Shown: piece after piece, positions 39,933 through 49,379 of the stretch | Position numbering within the stretch: the first letter of the stretch is position 1 | Layout of the letters: each line of letters starts with the position of its first letter | Source: Vibrio tasmaniensis | GTDB taxonomy: Bacteria > Pseudomonadota > Gammaproteobacteria > Enterobacterales > Vibrionaceae | Assembly (NCBI RefSeq): GCF_024347635.1 | Contig: NZ_AP025510.1 | Span: forward strand, 2,356,001-2,420,000 | Length of the DNA stretch: 64,000 nt | Direction: 5' to 3' | Translations under genes and position numbers: made by a program | Notes under the pieces: model-generated | What the model was told of the DNA's origin: nothing | What the model saw: the letters and a program-made list of their open reading frames with translations, nothing else | Databases searched by the model: none

Positions 39933-40508
39933 TTATTCCATTTCTTTTTCAACAAGCTGAATCACAATGTGGATGATCTTAATGTGAATCTCTTGGATGC
40001 GGTCAGCGTAGCCAAAGTGTGGTACTCGGATTTCGATATCAGCACAACCTGCCATTTTGCCGCCATCTTTACCTGTTAGGGCAATGGTTTTCATGCCTTT
40101 CGCTTGAGCAGCTTCAATCGCTTTTAGAATGTTGGCAGAGTTACCTGAAGTCGACAAACCAAACAACACATCGCCTTTACGACCTACGGCTTCTACATAA
40201 CGAGAAAATACGTGGTCGTAGCCAAAGTCGTTACTCACGCAAGACAGATGACTCGGATCTGAAATCGCAATACCAGCAAAGCCTGGACGATTTTCACGGT
40301 ATCGGCCTGTTAGCTCTTCCGCGAAATGCATTGCATCACAGTGTGAACCACCGTTACCACAAGAAAGCACTTTGCCCTCTTGCTTGAATGAATCTGCAAT
40401 CATTTTTGCAGCAGCTTCAATTTGAGCAATGTTATGGTCATCACTCAAGAACTTGTTCAGAACGTCAGCAGCTTCGTTCAATTCACTTTTGATTAGGTCT
40501 TGGTACAT
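39933..40508 (-). CDS. gmhA: Phosphoheptose isomerase
   Basis: 191 residues, SIS fold. [20 protein letters not shown] carries the zinc/active-site residues; [16 protein letters not shown] is the phosphate-binding SIS motif. It converts sedoheptulose 7-phosphate to D-glycero-D-manno-heptose 7-phosphate, the first step to inner-core LPS heptose. Upstream (towards 41 kb) lie the MITE-like element and fadE, transcribed away. Confidence 0.95.
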   Translation of the reverse strand: MYQDLIKSELNEAADVLNKFLSDDHNIAQIEAAAKMIADSFKQEGKVLSCGNGGSHCDAMHFAEELTGRYRENRPGFAGIAISDPSHLSCVSNDFGYDHVFSRYVEAVGRKGDVLFGLSTSGNSANILKAIEAAQAKGMKTIALTGKDGGKMAGCADIEIRVPHFGYADRIQEIHIKIIHIVIQLVEKEME

Positions 40509-40644
40509 TTGGCTTATCTCTTATGTTTTTTAACGCAACTTAAAGTGCGTGAAATGAGAATTGAGGGTTTTCCCCTCTTTATACTGAGTTTACCCACAAA
40601 CATGAAATAGTGTCGACACTTAAGCCCAAAGATTGCCACCTTTA
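40509..40644. other. gmhA upstream region
   Basis: About 135 bases before the MITE-like element. It holds the gmhA ribosome-binding region and presumably its promoter; nothing else was recognised. Confidence 0.4.
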
Positions 40645-40914
40645 TTAGGGTCTGTTGACCTTTCGAGCTAATTTTTGCAGCTCTTTGTGGGAAATTTATA
40701 CAAGGCAGAGGCTTTGACGTGTAGCTAGCCTACATGAAAAGCCAATAACGCAGTAGAAATGAACCACAAAGGCTGCCCGAAGGGTTTGGCTAAAATCGTT
40801 TTATACTTTGTTGAAGAATATTTGCTTAGAATGACTAGGCTACATACTCTTCGCCGCGCCTAAAACGATTTTATCTCCAACAAAATTGAACCACGAAAGA
40901 TCAACAGACCCTAA
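40645..40914. mobile_element. MITE-like element, 270 bp, with terminal and internal inverted repeats
   Basis: Ends are inverted repeats with core GGGTCTGTTGAYCTTTCG (40648 onward and ending at 40911, one mismatch), flanked by TTA and TAA, which suggests a TA duplication. Inside are two further inverted repeats: GCAGCTCTTTGTGG (40677-40690) with CCACAAAGGCTGC (40764-40776), and TAAAATCGTTTTA (40791-40803) with TAAAACGATTTTA (40861-40873). No coding capacity. The layout fits a non-autonomous transposon whose RNA folds into successive hairpins. No parent element is in the window. Confidence 0.75.
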
Positions 40915-41101
40915 CCTCTCATTGCAGATCCGTCCAAATATTCACCACCAACCTCTCACAATTAGAACTTTAACTCTATTGAGATCACTTTTTATTCACT
41001 TTGCAGTTTTACAAATATTTAATATTTTGTTTACACTTGACTGGTTAGACCTCTTACCTAAACTTAATAACAATAAGTGATCTCTGAAAAGGAAATCGAT
41101 C
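40915..41101 (+). promoter_or_regulatory. fadE upstream region
   Basis: About 190 bases ahead of fadE; the SD AAAAGGAAATC (41088-41098) precedes the ATG. No clear FadR operator could be placed by eye. Confidence 0.35.
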
Positions 41102-43567
41102 ATGAACATATTGCTCTCCCTACTCGGCATGACAGCCATCTTAGGCGTCTGTCTTTACCATAGAGTTAGTCTGGTCCGTGCGTTAATCGTGTTAACTGGC
41201 GCAATGGTAGCATTAACCCTGTTTGGCAGCGTGGCAGTCACTGGCTGGCTTTGTTATCTATTGGCCATTGCGATCTTTGCTATACCAACAATTCGTCAAA
41301 CCCTCATTAGCCAAAAAGCACTTTCTTTGTTTAAGAAGGTTTTACCTGCCATGTCTCAGACGGAAAAAGAGGCATTAGAAGCAGGCACAGTATGGTGGGA
41401 GGCAGAGCTGTTCAAAGGCAAGCCTGAGTGGAAGAAGCTTCAAAACATTGCGGATCCGAAACTTTCTGAGGCGGAACAAGCGTTTTTAGATGGCCCAGTA
41501 AATACAGTGTGTGAGATGGTCAACGATTATCAAGTGACACATGAACTTGCCGATTTGCCACCAGAAGTTTGGCAGTACCTGAAAGACCATAAATTCTTCG
41601 CCATGATCATCAAGAAAAAATACGGCGGTTTAGAATTCTCCGCCTACGCTCAGTCTTTAGTTCTACAGAAGCTAACGGGTGTTTCGAGCGTATTATCATC
41701 GACGGTTGGCGTACCTAACTCACTAGGTCCTGGTGAGCTATTGCAGCACTACGGCACAGAAGATCAAAGAAACCATTACCTGCCACGCCTAGCCGAAGGT
41801 AAAGAGATCCCTTGTTTTGCCCTAACGAGCCCAGAAGCAGGCTCAGATGCTGGCTCAATTCCAGATTACGGTGTGGTGTGTAAAGGACAATGGCAAGGCG
41901 AAGAAGTATTGGGCATGCGCCTAACTTGGAACAAACGTTACATCACTCTAGCGCCTGTCGCGACCGTTTTAGGCTTGGCCTTTAAACTGAGAGACCCAGA
42001 AGGTCTGCTTGGTGACAAACAAGATCTTGGCATCACCTGTGCCCTTATCCCTACCGATTTAAAAGGCGTAGAGATTGGCAACCGTCACTTCCCACTTAAC
42101 GTGCCTTTCCAAAATGGTCCGACTCAAGGTGATGACATCTTCGTGCCTATCGATTTCATCATTGGAGGCCAAAAGATGGCAGGACAAGGCTGGCGTATGC
42201 TGGTTGAGTGTCTATCGGTTGGTCGTGGTATCACACTGCCTTCAAACTCAACCGGCGGCATTAAATCTGCAGCATTAGCAACCGGTGCTTACGCTCGTAT
42301 TCGTCGTCAATTCAAACAACCAATTGGTCGTATGGAAGGAGTTGAAGAGCCACTTGCACGTCTAGCAGGTAATGCCTATGTAATGGATGCAGCAAGTAAC
42401 CTAACCGTTGCGGGTATCGATCTCGGTGAAAAGCCTTCGGTTATCTCAGCCATCGTAAAGTACCACTGTACCCACCGTGGCCAACGCAGCATCATCGATG
42501 CGATGGATATCGTCGGCGGTAAGGGCATCTGCTTAGGTCCATCAAACTTCCTCGCTCGTGCTTACCAAGGGTCACCAATTGCGATTACAGTTGAAGGCGC
42601 AAACATCCTGACTCGTTCAATGATCATCTATGGTCAAGGTGCTATTCGCTGCCATCCTTATGTTCTAAGCGAAATGGAAGCGGCTTATTCTGAAAGTAGC
42701 GATGCACTTGATAAATTTGATTCAGCATTAGCTGGGCACGTTAGCTTTACTATGAGTAATCTAGTCCGCAGCTTGTGGTTTGGTTTAACCGACGGTCGTG
42801 GTTCAGATGCACCAACACCATCCAATAAAACGGATAAGCAGACACAGCGTTACTACCAACAGCTGAACCGCTACAGTGCTAACTTAGCGCTGCTGTCTGA
42901 TATTTCAATGGCTGTATTAGGCGGTTCACTGAAACGCAGAGAGCGCCTATCTGCAAGGCTGGGTGATATCCTGAGCCAACTCTACTTAGGGTCAGCAACA
43001 CTTAAGCGCTTTGAAAGCGAAGGTAGCCATGCTGAAGATCTCCCATTAGTCCATTGGGGTATGCAAGATAGCTTACGTCAAACTGAAGTCGCGATTGATG
43101 AGTTCTTAGCGAACTTCCCTAACCCTGTGATTGGTCGTCTACTTCGTGTTGTGTTAATGCCATTTGGCCGTATCCGTCGTGCACCAAACGACAAGCTGGA
43201 TAGCCAAGTCGCGCATATTCTACAAACACCAAGTGAAACACGCTCTCGTATCGGCCGTGGCCAATACTTGGAAGCGACGGAATACAATCCAGTAGGCAAG
43301 ATTGAAAAAGCGTTAGAAGTGATTCTTCAAGCTGAACCTCTGTTCGATAAAGTCTGCAAAGAAACGCATCAAAAACGAGCTTTCTTACGACTCGATCTTG
43401 TTGCTCAGTTGGGGCTCGAGAAAGGTATCTTAACGGAGAAAGAAGCCGCGTTATTGGAAAGTGCAGAGGAACATAGACTGTACACAATTAACGTTGATGA
43501 CTTCTCACCAGAGGAACTTGAAGCAAAGACTCAGTACCCAGACCAATCGATTGATAACGTCGCTTAA
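41102..43567 (+). CDS. fadE: Acyl-CoA dehydrogenase FadE
   Basis: 821 residues, the large FadE type of gammaproteobacteria. N-terminal hydrophobic segment (about 1-65), then the dehydrogenase core with [31 protein letters not shown] contacts and [14 protein letters not shown]; the C-terminal extension (about 560-821) is particular to this family. It performs the first oxidation of fatty acyl-CoA in beta-oxidation. In E. coli and vibrios it is FadR-repressed. Confidence 0.95.
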   Translation: MNILLSLLGMTAILGVCLYHRVSLVRALIVLTGAMVALTLFGSVAVTGWLCYLLAIAIFAIPTIRQTLISQKALSLFKKVLPAMSQTEKEALEAGTVWWEAELFKGKPEWKKLQNIADPKLSEAEQAFLDGPVNTVCEMVNDYQVTHELADLPPEVWQYLKDHKFFAMIIKKKYGGLEFSAYAQSLVLQKLTGVSSVLSSTVGVPNSLGPGELLQHYGTEDQRNHYLPRLAEGKEIPCFALTSPEAGSDAGSIPDYGVVCKGQWQGEEVLGMRLTWNKRYITLAPVATVLGLAFKLRDPEGLLGDKQDLGITCALIPTDLKGVEIGNRHFPLNVPFQNGPTQGDDIFVPIDFIIGGQKMAGQGWRMLVECLSVGRGITLPSNSTGGIKSAALATGAYARIRRQFKQPIGRMEGVEEPLARLAGNAYVMDAASNLTVAGIDLGEKPSVISAIVKYHCTHRGQRSIIDAMDIVGGKGICLGPSNFLARAYQGSPIAITVEGANILTRSMIIYGQGAIRCHPYVLSEMEAAYSESSDALDKFDSALAGHVSFTMSNLVRSLWFGLTDGRGSDAPTPSNKTDKQTQRYYQQLNRYSANLALLSDISMAVLGGSLKRRERLSARLGDILSQLYLGSATLKRFESEGSHAEDLPLVHWGMQDSLRQTEVAIDEFLANFPNPVIGRLLRVVLMPFGRIRRAPNDKLDSQVAHILQTPSETRSRIGRGQYLEATEYNPVGKIEKALEVILQAEPLFDKVCKETHQKRAFLRLDLVAQLGLEKGILTEKEAALLESAEEHRLYTINVDDFSPEELEAKTQYPDQSIDNVA

Positions 43568-43583
43568 GGTCAGAGAAAGAAAC

Positions 43584-43614
43584 AAAAACGGGACTCCTAT
43601 GAGTCCCGTTTTTT
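43584..43614 (+). terminator. Terminator after fadE
   Basis: A 13-bp stem (AAAAACGGGACTC, 43584-43596, with 43601-43613), CTAT loop and T-run. Confidence 0.85.
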
Positions 43615-43672
43615 TATTCATCACTTCGTTGTCACAAAATTTATTGCTTACTCTCTCGAGGCTTGTTCTATC

Positions 43673-43680
43673 TAAGTTTA
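43673..43680. repeat. Target-site duplication, left copy (8 bp)
   Basis: TAAGTTTA, repeated at 44974-44981 after the ISL3-family element. Confidence 0.88.
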
Positions 43681-43713
43681 GGTTCATCGCGGATTAGCGG
43701 GAATTGAAAACAA

Positions 43714-43773
43714 AAACGGTAGTAAGTGATATGGTTTAGTCGCCAAACAAAAATCATACACAAACTACCGTTT
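43714..43773 (+). repeat. Inverted repeat in front of the ISL3 transposase start
   Basis: AAACGGTAGT (43714-43723) and ACTACCGTTT (43764-43773), 40 bases apart, right before the ATG at 43776. It would fold into a long-loop hairpin in the leader RNA. Confidence 0.6.
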
Positions 43774-43775
43774 CC

Positions 43776-44969
43776 ATGCAGAATCATACTTTCCTATCTT
43801 CATTCTGGGAAGGCTTTCAAATAGTAAAGTCTCACCAGACAGCAACACTTATTACCCTTACTCTTAAACCTAACTCTGAGGCTAAGTGCCTTTGTGGTCT
43901 TGAAGCCGAAGCTATCCACGAGTATCAATGGCGTCATGTGAAAGAGGCCATGTTGCTCGGGGTTCCTGTTGAACTTTCTGTTCAAACACGAAGAATTAAG
44001 TGTCGTGACTGCGGCATAAAAACAGAGTCTCTACCTTGGTTGGAGCCTTATGCTCGTATAACGAAGCGCCTAAAAAGCTATATAGAGCAGCTACTACCTC
44101 TTCTTCCCATTAAGCATATCTCCCAGTTAACGAACGTTCATTGGCATACCATTAAAGAGATAGATAAACGCCGACTTAGAGAAGTGGTACCGCCAGTGAA
44201 ATGGGAGGGACTAAGGCAACTCGTCATGGACGAGTTCGCCATCTTTAAAGGACATCGATATGCCACAGTCATCGCTGACGCTAAGACTCACCAAGTCATT
44301 TGGGTAGGGTTAGGCCGTAGCCGCAAGGACATACGACCGTTCTTCGAGCAGTTAGGCAAGCATGGCAACAATATCGAGGCGGTCGCGATGGACATGAATA
44401 CGGCTTTTGACCTTGAAGTTCAAGCGCACTGTCCGAATGCAAAAATCGTTTACGATTTGTTCCATGTTGTCGCTAAGTTCGGTCGAGAGGTGATGGATAG
44501 AGTCAGAGTCGACCAAGCCAACAAACTCAAGCAAGATAAAAAAGCGAGGCAATGGGTCAAGCGCTCACGCTGGGTACTGTTGAAAAACAGAGGTAACTTA
44601 AATGCACGACAAGATAGCTATCTGACTGAAATATTGAATATCAATAAGGACTTGATGACCACTTATATACTCGGAGCCCAACTCAAAGAGCTTTGGTATT
44701 GTGAGTCAGAAAGGCACGCTAAGGGGCTCTGGGATGCGTGGTATGAACAGGTACAAGAGAGTGGAATTAAGCCATTGAAAGAGTTCGCACGAAAACTGAG
44801 CTCCTATCTTCACGGTATTATCGCATCGGCAAGTTATCCATTAAACACCTGCACACTTGAAGGGATAAACAACAAGATAAAGTTAATCAAGCGAATGGGG
44901 TATGGATATCGAGATACAGACTACTTCTTCTTAAAGATAAAAGCGGCTTTCCCCGGAAAGCCGCGATGA
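43776..44969 (+). CDS. ISL3-family transposase
   Basis: 397 residues. N-terminal zinc-binding region with cysteines 38, 40, 76 and 79 (CLC and CRDC), a helix-turn-helix part (about 85-130), then the DDE core: Asp152 (LVMDEFAIFKGH), Asp206 (VAMDMNTAF) and Glu362 (TCTLEGINNKIK). All three catalytic residues are present with no frameshift. The end motif GYGYRDTDYFFLKIKAAF is typical of ISL3. Confidence 0.95.
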   Translation: MQNHTFLSSFWEGFQIVKSHQTATLITLTLKPNSEAKCLCGLEAEAIHEYQWRHVKEAMLLGVPVELSVQTRRIKCRDCGIKTESLPWLEPYARITKRLKSYIEQLLPLLPIKHISQLTNVHWHTIKEIDKRRLREVVPPVKWEGLRQLVMDEFAIFKGHRYATVIADAKTHQVIWVGLGRSRKDIRPFFEQLGKHGNNIEAVAMDMNTAFDLEVQAHCPNAKIVYDLFHVVAKFGREVMDRVRVDQANKLKQDKKARQWVKRSRWVLLKNRGNLNARQDSYLTEILNINKDLMTTYILGAQLKELWYCESERHAKGLWDAWYEQVQESGIKPLKEFARKLSSYLHGIIASASYPLNTCTLEGINNKIKLIKRMGYGYRDTDYFFLKIKAAFPGKPR

Positions 44970-44973
44970 ACCT

Positions 44974-44981
44974 AAGTTTAG
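44974..44981. repeat. Target-site duplication, right copy (8 bp)
   Basis: TAAGTTTA, identical to 43673-43680. Confidence 0.88.
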
Positions 44982-45057
44982 TCTCTCGAGGTTTGTTGTC
45001 CCGACGTTTACTCACTCAAGACAACAATCTCAAGACAACTCTAGGGATCCAGACGAG

Positions 45058-46305
45058 TTACTTAGGCGCCTTGAGTTGCATCTCAGGCAGCGCTCTCTTC
45101 TTCGCTTTGATTTTACGTATTACAAACCAAATCAGTAAGCCTAATAAAATCGCAGCCACATTACCTACCGCTATAATCATTATGCTGCGCTGCCTATCAT
45201 CTTCTCTTTTTTGAAGAATCATTAATTTCTCAGCAATACGCTTCTGCTCAGCAAGTGCCTCTTCTTGAAGACGTCGAGATTCTGCTAGATCTATCTCTTG
45301 AACAACGCTGTACGATTGCTCGGTAATCGGGAAGATAAGTGGACGCTGGCTTGAAGCATCGGTGGCGTATATCATCCCCGACCAAGTATAAATTCCTAAA
45401 TCATCATTGTAAGGCAACGCTAAAGACACTTTCATCGCATCAGCTTCAGCTTGGCCTTGCTCATACACCACATACCCATCAGGGGCTTTGTACTCAACGT
45501 GAGCTGCTAACGAGCTCGGTGCAATCATACCTGGCTCGCCAGACGCCACGACGGTATGAGATAAGCCTTCTTTACGAGACTGAATGAAGGTGGTCGTGAT
45601 TGGCGTTGGGTAGACCAAGACCTCTTGCTCTTGCGCTCGCAGGAATACACCATTACCAGAAGTAATTCGAGCTCGATATTTACCAGGCTCAATATCCATT
45701 GGTAACGACACAGTGAACACACCATCTCCAGATTTTTCGTCAAGATCAACGCCATCATCGGCAAACTCACCCATGACAACTGGAATTGGCCGCGCTTCTC
45801 TCACTAAGGACTCTTCGTTTTCGACGAATTTAGTGAATGTTACTTTAAGTTTCACTCGGTCAAGAAAGTCACGCAGCACAAGCGGCTTACCGTCTGAAGT
45901 CAAACGGGCAGTAAATTTGATACGTTCGGTTTGATACAACTTATCTGGAAATTCATTGGCGTCTAAAACCAGATGAGATAAGAGTTTGATATTATTTTTA
46001 GGTGAGACCTTACCTACCGCTTGCCAAGGACCCGGCATCGGATTGTCGATAGAGATAATATCCATTGACGATTCTTGGTACCAACGGACATTATCAGCAT
46101 GACGCAAAGCGTGATACTTCTTGCCATCAGGACGAACCAAGACGACGGGTTTAGAATTATCGGCTCGATAGATCACAAAAGTAACTTGTTCGATAGTGGG
46201 ATCAACTCGAAAGCGATTATCCAATAAACTCATTACGGATTCTGTTGCTGCGTGTAAGCCAAAGCTCAACAGCAATAAACAACCGGTAGCCAATACCCTT
46301 AACAT
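45058..46305 (-). CDS. TIGR03503-family periplasmic/inner-membrane protein
   Basis: 415 residues. It begins with a signal peptide (MLRVLATGCLLLLSFGLHAA), followed by a long beta-rich periplasmic part (about 25-350) and one transmembrane helix near the C-terminus (about 378-400) with a basic cytoplasmic tail. This matches the TIGR03503 family of vibrios and Shewanella; function unknown. It starts nine bases after the dnaQ stop, so probably co-transcribed with it. The ISL3 element lies about 85 bases past its 3' end. Confidence 0.82.
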   Translation of the reverse strand: MLRVLATGCLLLLSFGLHAATESVMSLLDNRFRVDPTIEQVTFVIYRADNSKPVVLVRPDGKKYHALRHADNVRWYQESSMDIISIDNPMPGPWQAVGKVSPKNNIKLLSHLVLDANEFPDKLYQTERIKFTARLTSDGKPLVLRDFLDRVKLKVTFTKFVENEESLVREARPIPVVMGEFADDGVDLDEKSGDGVFTVSLPMDIEPGKYRARITSGNGVFLRAQEQEVLVYPTPITTTFIQSRKEGLSHTVVASGEPGMIAPSSLAAHVEYKAPDGYVVYEQGQAEADAMKVSLALPYNDDLGIYTWSGMIYATDASSQRPLIFPITEQSYSVVQEIDLAESRRLQEEALAEQKRIAEKLMILQKREDDRQRSIMIIAVGNVAAILLGLLIWFVIRKIKAKKRALPEMQLKAPK

Positions 46306-46314
46306 ACTTTCTCC

Positions 46315-47082
46315 CTACTGACGCCAGAGACAGCTTCCGCTTTTCTCGACGAGGTCTAAACGACTTTGATGCGCTTCTACTTCATCGGCCGTAGCTCGCA
46401 AAACCTTTAGGGATTTTCGACCACTTTCTGCTCTTCGTATGCTTTCGCCTTCGCCTTCTTGTTGGCCAGCGTTAAATTGCAGCGAAGTTTGCCCACCCGT
46501 CATCAATAAATAGACGTCAGCTAGAATCTCCGCATCGAGCAATGCGCCGTGAAGAGTACGATGCGAGTTATCAATACCATAACGATCACATAAGATATCT
46601 AGGTTGTTTCTTTTCCCTGGGAATATCTTCTTCGCCATAGCCAAGGTATCGGTAACTTTACAGTAGTCATCCGTTTTACCTATCGCGGGATTAAGCTTCT
46701 CAAACTCATAATCCATAAAGCCCGTATCGAAGGGCGCGTTATGAGCCACCAGCTCCGCACCTTTAATAAAGTCGAGAAACTCTTTATGTATGTCTTGGTA
46801 TTCTGGTTTATCAATCAAGAATTCATCGGTAATACCGTGAACGCCAATTGCCTCTTCTTGAATGGCACGATCGGGCTTGATATAGACGTGAAAGTGACGC
46901 CCCGTCAGCCTACGGTTGATGATCTCTACTGCACCAATCTCAACGATGCGATGCCCCATATAGTGAGGGCCACCCTCTGTATTCATACCGGTGGTTTCGG
47001 TATCGAGTACAACGATGCGTTTATTTTCATTCGAACTGTTTTTTTCGTTCGTGCTTTGTTCTGGAGTGCTACTGGTATTCAT
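46315..47082 (-). CDS. dnaQ: DNA polymerase III epsilon subunit (3'-5' proofreading exonuclease)
   Basis: 255 residues. DEDDh exonuclease motifs: ExoI VVLDTETTGMNTEGG, ExoII VAHNAPFDTGFMDYEF and ExoIII with HGALLDAEILADVY. C-terminal tail (about 190-255) binds the alpha subunit. It proofreads replication errors. Divergent from rnhA with a 56-base shared promoter region, as in E. coli. Confidence 0.96.
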   Translation of the reverse strand: MNTSSTPEQSTNEKNSSNENKRIVVLDTETTGMNTEGGPHYMGHRIVEIGAVEIINRRLTGRHFHVYIKPDRAIQEEAIGVHGITDEFLIDKPEYQDIHKEFLDFIKGAELVAHNAPFDTGFMDYEFEKLNPAIGKTDDYCKVTDTLAMAKKIFPGKRNNLDILCDRYGIDNSHRTLHGALLDAEILADVYLLMTGGQTSLQFNAGQQEGEGESIRRAESGRKSLKVLRATADEVEAHQSRLDLVEKSGSCLWRQ

Positions 47083-47138
47083 AAGGATAACTGTGTCAGA
47101 CTATGCCGATAATGTGCTTGAGGTAATAGTATCAAATC

Positions 47139-47603
47139 ATGACGAAACAAGTTGAAATTTTCACTGATGGTTCTTGTTTAGGCAACCCAGGTCCTGGTGG
47201 CTACGGCATCGTACTTCGCTACAAAAAAGTCGAGAAGACGTTAGCCGAAGGTTTCACCCTGACCACCAATAACCGTATGGAAATGCTCGCCGCTGTTGTG
47301 GCTCTCCAAGCCCTCAAAGAGCCTTGCTCTGTCATTCTGACCACAGATAGCCAATACGTGCGTCAAGGTATCACCCAGTGGATTCATAACTGGAAAAAGC
47401 GCGACTGGAAAACAGCCGATAAGAAACCGGTTAAAAACGCAGACTTGTGGCAAAGGCTCGACAAAGAGACGGCACGTCATAGCGTTGATTGGCGCTGGGT
47501 TAAAGGACACGCTGGGCACCGAGAAAATGAAATGTGTGATGATTTAGCGCGCACCGCGGCTGAAAACCCAACTCAAGAAGATACAGGCTATCAACCAAGC
47601 TAA
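47139..47603 (+). CDS. rnhA: Ribonuclease HI
   Basis: 154 residues. Catalytic residues: Asp10 ([17 protein letters not shown]), Glu48 (NNRMEMLAA), Asp70 (TTDSQYV) and Asp134 region (MCDDLARTA), with the basic protrusion [18 protein letters not shown]. It removes RNA from RNA-DNA hybrids. Divergent from dnaQ. Confidence 0.97.
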   Translation: MTKQVEIFTDGSCLGNPGPGGYGIVLRYKKVEKTLAEGFTLTTNNRMEMLAAVVALQALKEPCSVILTTDSQYVRQGITQWIHNWKKRDWKTADKKPVKNADLWQRLDKETARHSVDWRWVKGHAGHRENEMCDDLARTAAENPTQEDTGYQPS

Positions 47604-47654
47604 TCACCTTTTGAAATGAGATGTAGATTTCAGAAACAGATTTATAGTTTCTTA

Positions 47655-47703
47655 AACAGACAGACAGACAAACAGATAGATGGATAGATAAATAAATAGA
47701 TGA
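47655..47703. repeat. Degenerate tetranucleotide repeat tract
   Basis: About 48 bases of GACA/GATA-like units (ACAGACAGACAGACAAACAG then ATAGATGGATAGATAAATAA) between rnhA and the terminator of the methyltransferase gene. It is not in a frame. Confidence 0.8.
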
Positions 47704-47730
47704 AAAGCCGACTACGAGTCGGCTTTTTCT
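47703..47730. terminator. Terminator at the end of the YafS-like gene
   Basis: AAAAGCCGACT (47703-47713) pairs with AGTCGGCTTTT (47717-47727) around ACG, with A- and T-runs; it overlaps the stop region of the methyltransferase gene and faces rnhA. Confidence 0.75.
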
Positions 47731-48500
47731 GTTTTTAACGGATACGAAGTTTTAGCGGAGTCCAAGGTGCGACGCGTATTGGTTCTAAAACTGGCTCCTA
47801 CAGGAGAAAAACGTCGCTTAAGGTGCCAATGTGGCTTGATAGGCTTAAGTGGATAAGTACGTTTACGAGCAACAATAAAGTATTGGCTACCAGCGAAAGA
47901 TGCGCAGCTGCCTAAGCTGTTCTCCAGCCACGTCCACATCGCTTGGTATTTACTCATCGGGAACAGTGCGTAGGTGTCACAATGAATGACTTCATAATTC
48001 AGTACGCCTAGCCAATCTTTAATTCGGTTTGGCGTATACATACGCCCACTCCATGGCAAGCTGTTCTTTCGCCAAGGCATCAAACTGGCAAGCCCAGTGA
48101 CACTGATTGGGTTAAAACCGGTGATAATGATATAGCCATCATCCATCATCACTCGATCGACTTCTCTCAATAGTCGGTGTGGGTCGTTGCTATAATCTAA
48201 CTGATGACTCAGCACCACAACATCAAAGCTTTTCTCTAAAAAGGGCAAATTATAGCCATCTGCTATCACATTATGTAATGGGTTCTGGATATCTAGGTTT
48301 ACTTGATGTTGAATGTTGCATGTGCAGCTAGAAATCTCACTACTGAGGCCGCCGAGCTTGAGCATGTGGTAACCAAAAAGCTTTGGACACCACTCATCGA
48401 GTCGAGTTTGAATTGATTCTCTCAACCAGTCCCCATTGTGCAACTGTGCCCAAGTGTAAGGACGCTCAAACTTCTTTCTGCTACGCGCTGGCTTCATCAA
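47712..48500 (-). CDS. Class I SAM-dependent methyltransferase (YafS-like)
   Basis: 262 residues. A Rossmann-fold methyltransferase with the later motifs clear ([36 protein letters not shown] and [10 protein letters not shown]), though the glycine-rich motif I is weak. The C-terminus is basic. It lies divergent from gloB, as E. coli yafS does. The substrate is unknown. Confidence 0.82.
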   Translation of the reverse strand: MMKPARSRKKFERPYTWAQLHNGDWLRESIQTRLDEWCPKLFGYHMLKLGGLSSEISSCTCNIQHQVNLDIQNPLHNVIADGYNLPFLEKSFDVVVLSHQLDYSNDPHRLLREVDRVMMDDGYIIITGFNPISVTGLASLMPWRKNSLPWSGRMYTPNRIKDWLGVLNYEVIHCDTYALFPMSKYQAMWTWLENSLGSCASFAGSQYFIVARKRTYPLKPIKPHWHLKRRFSPVGASFRTNTRRTLDSAKTSYPLKTEKADS

Positions 48501-48550
48501 TAATCTATCTCACTTATTCTGTCTCACTAAAAGTGACTGGAGATCCAATA

Positions 48551-49309
48551 ATGTTACATATCAAAAGCATACCTGCATTTAACGATAATTACATCTGGCT
48601 GATTGAAAATAGCGATCGCCGTTGTGCTGTCGTCGACCCTGGTGATGCGGCTCCAGTATTAGAGTACTTGGCACATCATGAGCTAACTTTAGATGCAATC
48701 TTGATTACACACCACCACCACGATCACATTGGTGGCGTGCCAGAGCTGGTAAGACAATTTCCTGGCGTGGATGTCGTCGGTCCCAAAAATGAACCTATCC
48801 CGACTTTAACTCATCCCGTTGATGACGGTGACCAATTGGAGCTGTTTGGCGAAGTATTCCTTGTGCTTGGGCTCAGTGGTCACACCGCAGGACACATTGG
48901 TTATGTGGGTGATGCCAAACTGTTTTGTGGCGATGTGCTGTTTTCAGCTGGTTGTGGGCGAATCATGGAAGGCACCCCACTGCAGATGTTTGATGCATTG
49001 AATAAGATAACGGCACTCCCACAAGAAACCGAGGTTTACTGTGCTCATGAATACACGGCAGCCAATATCGCTTTCGCACTTGCAGTTGAGCCGAATAACC
49101 AACACCTAAAGCAATATCGTGACCAAGTGAATCGACTGCGCGCTCAAAATAAGTCGACCATCCCCACAAATTTGAGACAAGAGAAGTTTGTTAACCCTTT
49201 CTTACGCTATACAGAACCAAGTGTAGTGAAATCAGTATCTAATCGTACCGAGCAGACCGATCCTTTATCGGTTTTTACCGCTTTACGTGCGTGGAAGAAC
49301 GAATTTTAA
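48551..49309 (+). CDS. gloB: Hydroxyacylglutathione hydrolase (glyoxalase II)
   Basis: 252 residues from the ATG at 48551, after TGGAG. The zinc-binding motif is [10 protein letters not shown], with [20 protein letters not shown] and CAHEYT completing the binuclear site. It hydrolyses S-lactoylglutathione to D-lactate, the second step of methylglyoxal detoxification. An in-frame extension reaching back to 48383 overlaps the divergent YafS-like gene and is rejected. Confidence 0.95.
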   Translation: MLHIKSIPAFNDNYIWLIENSDRRCAVVDPGDAAPVLEYLAHHELTLDAILITHHHHDHIGGVPELVRQFPGVDVVGPKNEPIPTLTHPVDDGDQLELFGEVFLVLGLSGHTAGHIGYVGDAKLFCGDVLFSAGCGRIMEGTPLQMFDALNKITALPQETEVYCAHEYTAANIAFALAVEPNNQHLKQYRDQVNRLRAQNKSTIPTNLRQEKFVNPFLRYTEPSVVKSVSNRTEQTDPLSVFTALRAWKNEF

Positions 49310-49319
49310 CAAATACAGG

Positions 49320-49344
49320 CTTGTCACTCATAGGGAGTGGCAAG
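49320..49344 (+). terminator. Weak hairpin between gloB and mltD
   Basis: CTTGTCACTC pairs with GAGTGGCAAG (one wobble), 5-base loop, without a real T-run. It may be a weak terminator or RNA-stability element. Confidence 0.4.
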
Positions 49345-49379
49345 TATTATCATCGGCCGTTTATTAAAAAGGCTGTAAC

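Larger units (their letters stand above)
43681..44973 (+). mobile_element. Complete ISL3-family insertion sequence, 1293 bp
   Basis: Inverted ends GGTTCATCGCGG (first 12 bases identical at both ends, with further partial match), an 8-bp duplication TAAGTTTA outside, and one transposase frame. Ends and 8-bp duplication fit ISL3. The transposase stop (44967-44969) lies inside the right inverted repeat. It is intact, so it may be active; inserted between fadE and the TIGR03503 gene. Confidence 0.92.

Noticed and set aside
40886..41080. 64-codon open frame upstream of fadE
   Set aside because: It starts inside the MITE terminal repeat, has no ribosome-binding site and no recognisable product.
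44966..45214. 82-codon frame after the ISL3 transposase
   Set aside because: It is antisense to the TIGR03503 gene; its hydrophobic stretch mirrors that gene's transmembrane helix.
48383..48550. N-terminal extension of gloB
   Set aside because: It overlaps the divergent YafS-like gene, lacks an SD and does not match the family start at [10 protein letters not shown].
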